NCBI GenBank assembly: GCA_031420415.1
Contig: JANOMT010000025.1
Coordinates: 62,001-126,000, forward strand
Direction: 5' to 3'
Length of the DNA stretch: 64,000 bases
DNA from: JANYGA01 sp031420415
Lineage (GTDB): Bacteria; Vulcanimicrobiota; Vulcanimicrobiia; Vulcanimicrobiales; Vulcanimicrobiaceae
This document shows positions 9,215-17,193 of the stretch, piece after piece. Numbering within the stretch: the first letter of the stretch is position 1; every line of letters starts with the position of its first letter. The notes below the pieces were generated by a model. It worked only from the letters and a program-made list of their open reading frames with translations, had not been told where the DNA came from and ran no database searches. Both the position numbers and the translations under genes were made by a program.

Positions 9215-9733
9215 ATGCTTCACGACATACGCACCGTCGACCGCAACACCCGCGAACTACGCCTCACGTGGCAAGATCCGCTCGCGACCGCAGCGCTCGT
9301 GCGCGAATCATCGGGCATCGAGGCGCTCCGTATGCTCATCGATCGTCGGCTCTTGCCGCCCATCATGGTGCTCATGAATATCTGGCCAATCGAAGTCGAT
9401 GACGGTCGCATCGTTTTCGAAGGCGAGCCCGGCGAAGAACATTACAATCCCATCGGCAGCATCCACGGCGGTTTCGCCATGTCGATTCTCGACTCGGCGC
9501 TGGGATGCGCGATCCATACGAAGCTGCCCGCGGGCGTCGGTTATGCGACGACCGACGTGCAGACGCGCTTTATCCGCGGCATCTCGCTCGAGAGCGGACG
9601 CGTCCGTTGTGAAGGTAACGTGATCCACATCGGTCGCACGACGGCCGTCTCCGAAGCGCGACTCACCGATGCGTCGGGGCGGCTCCTCGCGACGGCAACG
9701 ACGGCGTGCGCGATTTTCAGGCCGGCAGCGTAA
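9215..9733 (+). CDS. PaaI-type hotdog thioesterase
   Basis: 172 aa. The hotdog-fold signature N-P-x-G-S-I-H-G-G (about residues 82-90) followed by an Asp-containing helix matches the PaaI/YdiI thioesterase family, which hydrolyses acyl-CoA or aryl-CoA esters in the cytoplasm. The frame is open further upstream, but the ATG at 9215 gives the family-like length. It is divergent from the acyl-CoA dehydrogenase and convergent with tetR. Confidence 0.88.
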   Translation: MLHDIRTVDRNTRELRLTWQDPLATAALVRESSGIEALRMLIDRRLLPPIMVLMNIWPIEVDDGRIVFEGEPGEEHYNPIGSIHGGFAMSILDSALGCAIHTKLPAGVGYATTDVQTRFIRGISLESGRVRCEGNVIHIGRTTAVSEARLTDASGRLLATATTACAIFRPAA

Positions 9734-9734
9734 T

Positions 9735-10328
9735 TCAAACGGTTTCCGGTGCGGGAACGGGCGCGCCGCCGACACCGAGATGCGTGAGTTCGATGAGCTT
9801 CGCGAAGACGCGTTTGCGCAACGCCTCACTCGTTGGTCCGAGTTCGAGGACGTTACCGAGCCACAGCCTGTCGGCGGCCGAGCGCACGAGTTCGGCAATC
9901 GCCGGATCGATGCCGTCGTTCTCGAGTCGCGTCCGCCATTCGGCGTAGCGCTGCCGGAGCGGCGAGAGCAGCTGACTGTTGATCGCAACCGCCGCGAGGA
10001 TCCCCGCCGAGACGCGTAATTGCCGTGTGAGCACGCCTTCGGGATCGAGGCACGCGCGCAAGAACGCCCGCGCAAAGCTTCCGGGACCACTCTCGCCCTG
10101 CATGTGCCGAAGCAAATCACACTCGAACTGCGTCGTCACATCGTCGATCATCGCGGCGATGAGGGAATCCTTCGTTGCAAAGTGATGGAGGATTCCGCCC
10201 TTGGAGAGGCCGACTCGCTCCGCAACGGCATCGAGCGTGAGCTTCGATGCGCCTTCTACCGCGACGATTTCGGCTGCCGCCAAGAGCACGTTTTTGCGCG
10301 TCGAATCGCCCGATCCACGAACGGCCAT
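9735..10328 (-). CDS. TetR-family repressor, probable regulator of the hopanoid gene
   Basis: 197 aa. The N-terminal helix-turn-helix (about residues 12-58, with ERVGLSKGGILHHFATKDSL) is typical TetR, followed by a helical ligand domain. It diverges from squalene-hopene cyclase, with a 24-bp inverted repeat between them (10377-10400) of the size TetR dimers bind. It probably represses itself and the cyclase, with an unknown lipid ligand. A weak -10-like CATAAG lies 5 nt before its ATG. Confidence 0.92.
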   Translation of the reverse strand: MAVRGSGDSTRKNVLLAAAEIVAVEGASKLTLDAVAERVGLSKGGILHHFATKDSLIAAMIDDVTTQFECDLLRHMQGESGPGSFARAFLRACLDPEGVLTRQLRVSAGILAAVAINSQLLSPLRQRYAEWRTRLENDGIDPAIAELVRSAADRLWLGNVLELGPTSEALRKRVFAKLIELTHLGVGGAPVPAPETV

Positions 10329-10376
10329 CGTCGCTTATGCTCGAAGGGGCGGAGAGGGACGGCGCATGCGATCACC

Positions 10377-10400
10377 AATACCGTCCAGCTAGACGGTATT
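10377..10400. promoter_or_regulatory. TetR-type operator, 9-bp arms around 6 bp
   Basis: AATACCGTC (10377-10385) and GACGGTATT (10392-10400) are perfect inverted repeats separated by CAGCTA. The site lies between the divergent tetR and squalene-hopene cyclase genes, 48 bp before tetR and 32 bp before the cyclase ATG. Its size and symmetry fit a TetR dimer. Confidence 0.8.
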
Positions 10401-10432
10401 CCCTCTCCCCCGGGAGCAAAGACGTTAGCCGA

Positions 10433-12376
10433 ATGAGCACGAGCCTCGTAGCCACAGGCGACATCACGTCGTCCGATCTCGACGACGCCATCGCGAACGC
10501 CGAGCGCGCGCTACTGATCCATCAACGACCCGACGGTCACTACGTCTTCGAACTCGAAGCCGACGCGACGATCCCGGCGGAATACGTGATGCTCGGCCAC
10601 TATCTCGGCGATATCGATACCGCGCTCGAGCCGAAGATCGCCGTCTACCTGCGCCGAATTCAAAACGACGATGGCGGCTGGCCGCTTTATTATCGCGGCG
10701 CTTCCGATGTGAGCGCGACCGTAAAAGCGTACCTCGCGCTCAAACTCATCGGCGATGATCCCGACGCCCCGCACATGCATCGGGCGCGCGAACGCGTTCT
10801 CGCCCTCGGCGGCGCCGCGCGCTGTAACGTCTTCACCCGCATCGCACTCGCGATCTTCGGGCAAGTCCCATGGCGCGCCGTCCCCGTGATGCCGGTCGAA
10901 ATCATGCATCTCCCGAGCTGGTTTCCGTTCCATCTCAATAAGGTCTCGTATTGGTCGCGCACGGTGATCGTGCCGTTGCTCGTCGTCATGGCGTTGCGGC
11001 CGCGCGCGCGCAACCCGCGCAACGTCGATATCCGCGAACTCTTCGTCGTCGCCCCCGATGACGAACGCCACTACATGCGCGCCGCAACCGCGTCGCCACT
11101 GGGAAAATCGTTCGTGCGTCTCGACGACGTCCTACGCTTTGCCGAACCATTGCTGCCCACGTTCGTACGCGCGAACGCGATCGATCGCGCGATCGCCTTT
11201 ACGACGCAACGACTCAGTGGCGAAGACGGCCTCGGTGGCATTTTTCCCGCGATGGCCAATGCGGTGATGGCCTTCGACGCCCTCGGTTATGCAAGCGACC
11301 ACCCCGACCTCGTCACCGCCCGCGGCGCGATTGCGAAACTGCTCGTTATCGGCGAAGACGAGGCATACTGCCAGCCTTGCGTTTCACCGATTTGGGACAC
11401 GTCGCTCTCCGCGCACGCGCTTTTAGAATCCGGCTCCACGGGCGCTCGTGTCGCCGTCGTTCGCGCGAATGCGTGGCTCAAAGATCGCCAGGTGCTCGAC
11501 GTCGTCGGCGACTGGGCGCACCGTCGGCCAGGGCTCCGACCCGGTGGCTGGGCGTTCCAGTATTGGAACGACTATTATCCCGACGTCGACGATACCGCCG
11601 TCGTCGCGATGGCACTCCATCGCGAAGATCCGACGAAGTATTGCGAAGCGCTCGATCGTGCGGCCGAATGGGTCATCGGCATGCAGAGCGCGAGCGGCGG
11701 TTGGGGCGCCTTCGATGCGGAAAACGAACACGTGTATCTCAACCACATCCCCTTTGCCGATCACGGCGCGTTGCTCGATCCACCGACCGAAGATGTCTCC
11801 GCGCGTTGCGTCGGTATGCTCGTGCAAATGGGCTACGCACTCGACCATCCCGCCGTCGCTCGCGGCCTCGCGTATCTGCGACGCAAGCAGTTGCCCGACG
11901 GCTCGTGGTTCGGACGCTGGGGCACGAATTACGTCTACGGCACGTGGTCCGTCATCAACGCTTTTCTCGCCGTCGGCGAAACGGCACGCAACTCGCCGAC
12001 GGTACGCCGTGGCGTCGAGTATCTCTTACGCGCCCAAGCGACCGACGGCGGTTGGGGTGAAGATGGCGCGACCTACTATCCGCGCCAACAAGGCATATCG
12101 AAAGCGAGCACCGCGAGTCAAACCGCTTGGGCGATCCTCGGATTGCTCAATGCGGGCGAAGCCGAGCATCCCGCCGTCGCGCGCGGCATCGCATATTTGC
12201 TGCGCACGCAAGCCGAAGACGGGACGTGGGACGAACCATGGCACACGGCCGTCGGTTTCCCACGCGTCTTTTATTTACGCTATCACGGGTATCGAGCGTT
12301 TTTTCCGCTCTACGCACTCGCACGATACCGTAATTTCGCACTTCGCGGGGATGCATTACCAAAGCTCGGCTTCTAG
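10433..12376 (+). CDS. shc: Squalene-hopene cyclase
   Basis: 647 aa. It cyclises squalene to hopene or hopanol at the inner face of the membrane, the first committed step to hopanoids. The catalytic D-x-D-D motif is present as DVDDTAVV (near residue 386), and several QW repeats (e.g. QNDDGGWPLY, QSASGGWGAF, QATDGGWGED, QAEDGTWDE) are spread along the protein. The ATG at 10433 follows the operator; the frame is open further upstream but that part is not family-like. No other hopanoid genes are in the window. Confidence 0.96.
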   Translation: MSTSLVATGDITSSDLDDAIANAERALLIHQRPDGHYVFELEADATIPAEYVMLGHYLGDIDTALEPKIAVYLRRIQNDDGGWPLYYRGASDVSATVKAYLALKLIGDDPDAPHMHRARERVLALGGAARCNVFTRIALAIFGQVPWRAVPVMPVEIMHLPSWFPFHLNKVSYWSRTVIVPLLVVMALRPRARNPRNVDIRELFVVAPDDERHYMRAATASPLGKSFVRLDDVLRFAEPLLPTFVRANAIDRAIAFTTQRLSGEDGLGGIFPAMANAVMAFDALGYASDHPDLVTARGAIAKLLVIGEDEAYCQPCVSPIWDTSLSAHALLESGSTGARVAVVRANAWLKDRQVLDVVGDWAHRRPGLRPGGWAFQYWNDYYPDVDDTAVVAMALHREDPTKYCEALDRAAEWVIGMQSASGGWGAFDAENEHVYLNHIPFADHGALLDPPTEDVSARCVGMLVQMGYALDHPAVARGLAYLRRKQLPDGSWFGRWGTNYVYGTWSVINAFLAVGETARNSPTVRRGVEYLLRAQATDGGWGEDGATYYPRQQGISKASTASQTAWAILGLLNAGEAEHPAVARGIAYLLRTQAEDGTWDEPWHTAVGFPRVFYLRYHGYRAFFPLYALARYRNFALRGDALPKLGF

Positions 12377-12461
12377 CATTCCCAAGCGAGCGAGCTAGCC
12401 GTCGCAGATCACGCCGTCGATTCCCCCGATGGGAACGGGTGCGCGCGCCACACGTACGGAG

Positions 12462-12467
12462 TATGAT
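12462..12467 (+). promoter_or_regulatory. -10 box (TATGAT) 5 nt before the GTG at 12473
   Basis: TATGAT is a good -10 match, placed so that transcription would begin at the GTG start itself. There is no room for a Shine-Dalgarno sequence, so the mRNA is probably leaderless. Confidence 0.45.
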
Positions 12468-12472
12468 GGGGC

Positions 12473-13156
12473 GTGCCTACCATCGTATTCGACGTCAACG
12501 AGACGCTGCTCGACATGAGCGCACTCGATCCACTCTTCGCTGACGCCTTCGGCGACAAATCCGTCCGCCGTATCTGGTTCTCGCAGTTGCTGCAATCGGC
12601 GTTCGCGGGAAGCGTCATCGGTGCGTATCACCCCTTCGACGAACTCGCGCGCGCGTCACTCGAGATGACCGCACGCAAACGGGGCGTCGCACTCGATGGC
12701 GAACGCAAACGGCGAATTCTGGCGGGCGTCGCGTCGTTGCCGATCCACGGCGATGTAGCGGGCGGTCTCGCGATGTTGCGCGATGCGGGCTTTCGACTCG
12801 CGATCCTCACCAATTCGACGCAGAGCATGATCGAGGCGCAACTCGCGCACAATAAAATTACCGAACTCTTCGATCTCGTACTCTCGACCGACGCGATCTC
12901 TGGCTACAAACCCGAACCGCGAACGTATGCGTACGCGTGCGAACGACTCGGGGTCGAACCCGCCGAAGCGGTGATGGTCGCCGCGCACGACTGGGACATT
13001 ACGGGTGCGTTGCGCACGGGCATGCGCGGCGCATTCATCGCACGTCACGGCACCGCGCTCAACCCGCTCGACCCCACCCCCGAGATCGTCGCACCGACGA
13101 TTCGTGCGCTCGCTGAAGGCTTGATCGGGAACGGCGCCGTCGCGCCGGCGAATTAG
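12473..13156 (+). CDS. HAD-superfamily hydrolase, haloacid dehalogenase type II-like
   Basis: 227 aa. Motif I FDVNETLLD carries the nucleophile Asp (residue 7), motif II is LTNST, the motif III Lys is in SGYKPEP, and motif IV is AAHDWD. The overall pattern follows L-2-haloacid dehalogenases, though many such proteins are phosphatases of unknown substrate. GTG start with a -10 box just upstream. The gene is convergent with uvrA, the two ends overlapping by 4 bp. Confidence 0.85.
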   Translation: MPTIVFDVNETLLDMSALDPLFADAFGDKSVRRIWFSQLLQSAFAGSVIGAYHPFDELARASLEMTARKRGVALDGERKRRILAGVASLPIHGDVAGGLAMLRDAGFRLAILTNSTQSMIEAQLAHNKITELFDLVLSTDAISGYKPEPRTYAYACERLGVEPAEAVMVAAHDWDITGALRTGMRGAFIARHGTALNPLDPTPEIVAPTIRALAEGLIGNGAVAPAN

Positions 13157-16100
13157 ACCTCGACGGTAACGCGGTTTCCCGTTGCAAGTTCCTGCAGGCG
13201 CGCGAGATTTTCGATTTCGAGCCGTTCCATATTCGCGCGATCCGGTGACATGACGCCGTGTGCGCGTTCGTCTTTGAGGACGGGCCCGAGATAGTATCCC
13301 GTGAACGAGCCCTCGACGGTCGCCACGTGTTCGGGCGTGCCGACCGCGACGATCATACCGCCGCGATCGCCGCCTTCGGGGCCGAGATCGATGAGATAAT
13401 CCGCCGTCTTGATGACGTCGAGATTGTGCTCGATCGTCAGCACCGTATTACCGACGGCAACGAGACGCTGCAAGATATCGAGCAGCTTGTGAATATCGGC
13501 AAAGTGCAGCCCCGTGGTCGGTTCGTCGAGCACGTAAAACGTGCGGCCCGTCGCACGTTTGGCGAGTTCGTTTGCAAGTTTGATTCGCTGTGCTTCGCCG
13601 CCGGAAAGCGTCGTTGCCGGCTGGCCCATCTTGATGTACCCGAGGCCGACATCGGCAATCGTTTTTAGCCGCGTATGAATGCGCGGGATCGCCGCGAAAA
13701 ATTCGGCCGCTTCATCGACGCGCATCTCCAAGACGTCGGAAACCGATTTTCCCTTGTACTTAATTTCCAACGTCTGCGCGTTGTATCGCTTGCCCTTACA
13801 AACTTCGCACGGCACGTACACGTCGGGTAAGAAATGCATCTCGATCTTGATGATGCCGTCGCCCTGACACGATTCGCAGCGCCCGCCCTTGACGTTGAAC
13901 GAAAAGCGCCCGGGCGTATAGCCGCGCATCTTCGAATCGGGTACGAGCGAGAAAAGCTCGCGCACGAGATCGAAAGCGCCGGTGTAGGTCGCGGGGTTCG
14001 AGCGTGGCGTGCGGCCGATCGGCGATTGATCGATCACGACCATCTTATCGAGGACGTCCGCACCCGAGACCGTACCGTACGTGCCCCCGGCATTGGAGCC
14101 ATGGAGATGTTGGTTTAGTGCTTTCACGAGCACTTGATTGACGAGTGTCGACTTGCCACTGCCACTCACACCGGTGACTGCCGCGAAGACACCGATCGGA
14201 AAATCGACATCGACACCGGTGATATTATTGGCTTTCGCGTTGCGAACTTTGAGCCACGATCGCGGCTTGCGCCGTTTCTTGGGAATTGCGATGAATTGAC
14301 GCCCCGAGAGGTACGCCGCCGTCGGCGACTCGTCGTTCTTCATGATCTCTTCGAGCGTGCCCACGGTAAGGATTCGCCCGCCCTCGGCACCCGCACCCGG
14401 ACCGATATCGACGATGACGTCGGCCTCGCGCATCGTATCTTCGTCGTGCTCGATGACGATGAGCGTGTTGCCGAGATCGCGTAGCGTCTTGAGTGTGGCG
14501 AGGAGCCGATCGTTGTCGCGCTGGTGCAATCCGATCGATGGCTCGTCGAGAATGTAGAGCACGCCGACGAGCGACGATCCGATCTGTGTCGCCAGACGGA
14601 TGCGTTGCGATTCGCCACCCGAAAGCGTCGTCGCCGAGCGCGAGAGGTTGAGATAGCCGAGACCGACATTCGTAAGAAAGCCGAGCCGCGCGCGTACTTC
14701 TTTGAGGATCTGTTGCGCGATGATCTCTTCGCGTTTGTTCGGGACGAATTTTTCGAAGAACTCTACGGCTTTTTCGACCGACATCGACGTTACGACGGAG
14801 ATATTCGTATCCGCAACCGTTACCGCGAGCGCTTCGGGTTTGAGCCGCGCGCCCTTGCATGTCTTACACGTCGTCGCCGACATGAATTTTTCGATTTCTT
14901 CTTTGACGTATTCCGAAGACGTTTCCGTGTAGCGGCGCTGCAAGTTATTGCACACGCCCTCAAACTGCGCGTCGTAGCTCCACGCGGTGCCGCTCTTGGA
15001 CTCATACGTAAAACGTTGCTTGCCCTCGACGCCGTGCAAGATCGATTCGAGCAGATCTTCGGGCATCTTGTCGACGGGTGTCGAGATCTTCACGCGACGC
15101 GAGCGCAGCAGCTTGTCGACCTGTTGCATGTAATACGGGTTCATCGAGGGATACTTGCCGCCGCCGAGCGACTTGCTCCACGGTACGATCGCACCTTCTT
15201 CGATCGACTTCGTACGATCGGGCATGACTTTCCACGGATCGATCTCGATCTTCGCGCCGAGACCCGTGCAATCGGGGCACGCACCATACGGCGAATTAAA
15301 CGAGAAGAGGCGCGGCGCGAGTTCTTCGAACGAAAGCCCACAATACACGCACGCGAGCGATTCGGAGAACGTGAGCTCGCGCGCGACGACATTGGTCTCG
15401 GCTGTGGTCGCGGTTTTCTTGCCCGGCTCGACGATCACGGTGACGATGCCGCTCGAAAGTCGCAGCGTCGTCTCGATCGAATCGGTCAGGCGCTTGCGAA
15501 TGTCGGCTTTGACGACGAGGCGATCGACGATCACTTCGATCGTATGTTTTTTCTTCTTATCGAGATCGATTTTCTCGCGCAGTTCCGTCGTCTCGCCATC
15601 GATGCGGACGCGCGCGAAGCCCTCTTTGGCGATCTCCTCGAAGAGCTTCGCGTATTCGCCCTTACGCCCGCGGATCACGGGTGAGAGCACTTGAATGCGC
15701 GTCCCTTCGGGCAGTTCGAGAATTTGATCGACGATCTGTTGGCTCGATTGCGCGCTTACTTCACGACCGCAGTTATAACAGTGCGGTCGCCCGATCCGCG
15801 CGTACAGCAAGCGAAGATAATCGTAGATCTCCGTGACGGTGCCGACCGTCGAACGCGGGTTGCGCGAGGTCGATTTCTGATCGATCGAGATCGCGGGCGA
15901 GAGGCCCTCGATATAATCGACGTCGGGCTTCTCCATTTGGCCCAAAAATTGCCGCGCGTAGCTCGAGAGCGATTCGACGTAGCGGCGCTGGCCTTCGGCG
16001 TAAATCGTGTCGAATGCGAGCGACGATTTACCCGACCCCGAGAGTCCGGTGATAACGATGAGCCGATTGCGCGGCAGCGTCAGATCGATGTTCTTGAGGT

Positions 16101-16182
16101 TGTGTTCGCGCGCGCCCTTGATGACGATGGCATCGAGGCCGCGGGGCGCGGAACCGTTGGAAGGCAATTTCGACACAACCAT
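13153..16182 (-). CDS. uvrA: Excinuclease ABC subunit A
   Basis: 1009 aa, full length. DNA-damage recognition ATPase of nucleotide excision repair, acting with UvrB (also in this window, about 6 kb away). Two ABC ATPase modules are seen: the first Walker A is GLSGSGKSS, the second GVSGSGKST, each with an ABC signature (LSGGE). Zinc-finger pairs CVYCG...CPDC and CESC...CEVC are intact. The start ATG at 16182 gives a short extra N-terminus before the conserved IVIKGAREHNLKNID segment. Confidence 0.97.
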   Translation of the reverse strand: MVVSKLPSNGSAPRGLDAIVIKGAREHNLKNIDLTLPRNRLIVITGLSGSGKSSLAFDTIYAEGQRRYVESLSSYARQFLGQMEKPDVDYIEGLSPAISIDQKSTSRNPRSTVGTVTEIYDYLRLLYARIGRPHCYNCGREVSAQSSQQIVDQILELPEGTRIQVLSPVIRGRKGEYAKLFEEIAKEGFARVRIDGETTELREKIDLDKKKKHTIEVIVDRLVVKADIRKRLTDSIETTLRLSSGIVTVIVEPGKKTATTAETNVVARELTFSESLACVYCGLSFEELAPRLFSFNSPYGACPDCTGLGAKIEIDPWKVMPDRTKSIEEGAIVPWSKSLGGGKYPSMNPYYMQQVDKLLRSRRVKISTPVDKMPEDLLESILHGVEGKQRFTYESKSGTAWSYDAQFEGVCNNLQRRYTETSSEYVKEEIEKFMSATTCKTCKGARLKPEALAVTVADTNISVVTSMSVEKAVEFFEKFVPNKREEIIAQQILKEVRARLGFLTNVGLGYLNLSRSATTLSGGESQRIRLATQIGSSLVGVLYILDEPSIGLHQRDNDRLLATLKTLRDLGNTLIVIEHDEDTMREADVIVDIGPGAGAEGGRILTVGTLEEIMKNDESPTAAYLSGRQFIAIPKKRRKPRSWLKVRNAKANNITGVDVDFPIGVFAAVTGVSGSGKSTLVNQVLVKALNQHLHGSNAGGTYGTVSGADVLDKMVVIDQSPIGRTPRSNPATYTGAFDLVRELFSLVPDSKMRGYTPGRFSFNVKGGRCESCQGDGIIKIEMHFLPDVYVPCEVCKGKRYNAQTLEIKYKGKSVSDVLEMRVDEAAEFFAAIPRIHTRLKTIADVGLGYIKMGQPATTLSGGEAQRIKLANELAKRATGRTFYVLDEPTTGLHFADIHKLLDILQRLVAVGNTVLTIEHNLDVIKTADYLIDLGPEGGDRGGMIVAVGTPEHVATVEGSFTGYYLGPVLKDERAHGVMSPDRANMERLEIENLARLQELATGNRVTVEV

Positions 16183-16222
16183 AGGACCGATTTTGGCGGG
16201 TCATCGTTGCATGCCCCAGGCC

Positions 16223-16462
16223 CTAGAAGATGCCGGTCTTTTTTTCGACGGAGTAGTTGACGACCCACGTGAGGAGCCCAGCCATGAGGATCACGGCCCC
16301 GATCACGCGTAACGTGAAGGCCGCCGCATCGACGTTGAGCGCGGGGGGCGTGTCGTGCCGGATCTGGAGCCCGCGATCGACCGAGCTTCGCACGAAAAAC
16401 GAGCCCACGAGCATGCCGGCGCCCAGGAGCGTGACGAGAAGACGGACCGCGAGTGGGATCAT
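16223..16462 (-). CDS. Small two-helix membrane protein
   Basis: 79 aa with two hydrophobic helices (about residues 4-24 and 48-70) joined by a polar loop. No family recognised. Its ATG overlaps the stop of the HAD gene as ATGA, so it is probably the last gene of the hydrolase-mannosidase-HAD chain. Confidence 0.7.
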   Translation of the reverse strand: MIPLAVRLLVTLLGAGMLVGSFFVRSSVDRGLQIRHDTPPALNVDAAAFTLRVIGAVILMAGLLTWVVNYSVEKKTGIF

Positions 16463-17193
16463 GTGCGACGTCGATTCCCGGAGAGTGGTAACACCCCCTC
16501 GACCTCATCGATTCGGCTCACGACGGCGTCCGCCGCGAGATCGGTCGGGAGCGACTCGTTGCGCACGTTCATCCAGACGGTGAACATGCCGACCGATGCC
16601 CCGCCGCGCACGTCGCGATCGAACCGATCACCGACCATCGCGCAGGCCTCCGGCGCGACGCCGAGCCGTTCGGCTGCGAGCCGGAAGAGGCGCGGATCGG
16701 GCTTGATCATGCCGACTTCGTCGGCGATGAAGACTTCGTCGAAAGCATCGTCGAGTTGCAAGATGGTGAGTTTCTCGCGGTGCGTTTCCGAAAAGCCGTT
16801 CGTGATGAGCGCGAGCTTGTAACCATCGGCACGCAAGCGCTGCAAGAGGTCGAGTGCGCCCGGCCAGAGTTCGAGCAAGTCGCGCCGGTGCGTGTTGTAC
16901 GCATCGGCGCAACGAACCGCGAGCGCCGAATCGTCGAGCCCGGTCTCGACGAGCGCGGCGCGCCACATCGTGGTGCGTAAGTCGACGAGGTTTACGGAGA
17001 GCGTCGGGGTATCGAGCGTGCTCCAGAAGCGCTCCGCTTGCGCGATATACGCATCGAGCAAACGTTGTGCGACGATGCCCGATTCGCGGGCGACCTCGTG
17101 GGCGACGCGGCTCGCCGCCCCATGGTAGGTCGCCGTATCGTCGTGCAACGTATCGTCGAGATCGAAGATGACCGCTTCGAGTGGCACGCTCAT
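16459..17193 (-). CDS. HAD-family phosphatase (YjjG/CbbY-like)
   Basis: 244 aa. Motif I FDLDDTLHD (nucleophile Asp), helical cap, motif II ITNG, motif III Lys in GMIKPDP, and motif IV GDRFDRDV are all intact. It probably dephosphorylates a small phosphometabolite, maybe a sugar phosphate given its coupling to an alpha-mannosidase. Its ATG at 17193 overlaps the mannosidase stop (ATGA). The next gene, a small membrane protein, is coupled the same way. Confidence 0.9.
   Translation of the reverse strand: MSVPLEAVIFDLDDTLHDDTATYHGAASRVAHEVARESGIVAQRLLDAYIAQAERFWSTLDTPTLSVNLVDLRTTMWRAALVETGLDDSALAVRCADAYNTHRRDLLELWPGALDLLQRLRADGYKLALITNGFSETHREKLTILQLDDAFDEVFIADEVGMIKPDPRLFRLAAERLGVAPEACAMVGDRFDRDVRGGASVGMFTVWMNVRNESLPTDLAADAVVSRIDEVEGVLPLSGNRRRT

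Noticed and set aside
14524..15684. 386-aa plus-strand ORF
   Set aside because: Shadow of uvrA on the other strand, Arg/Asp-rich composition.
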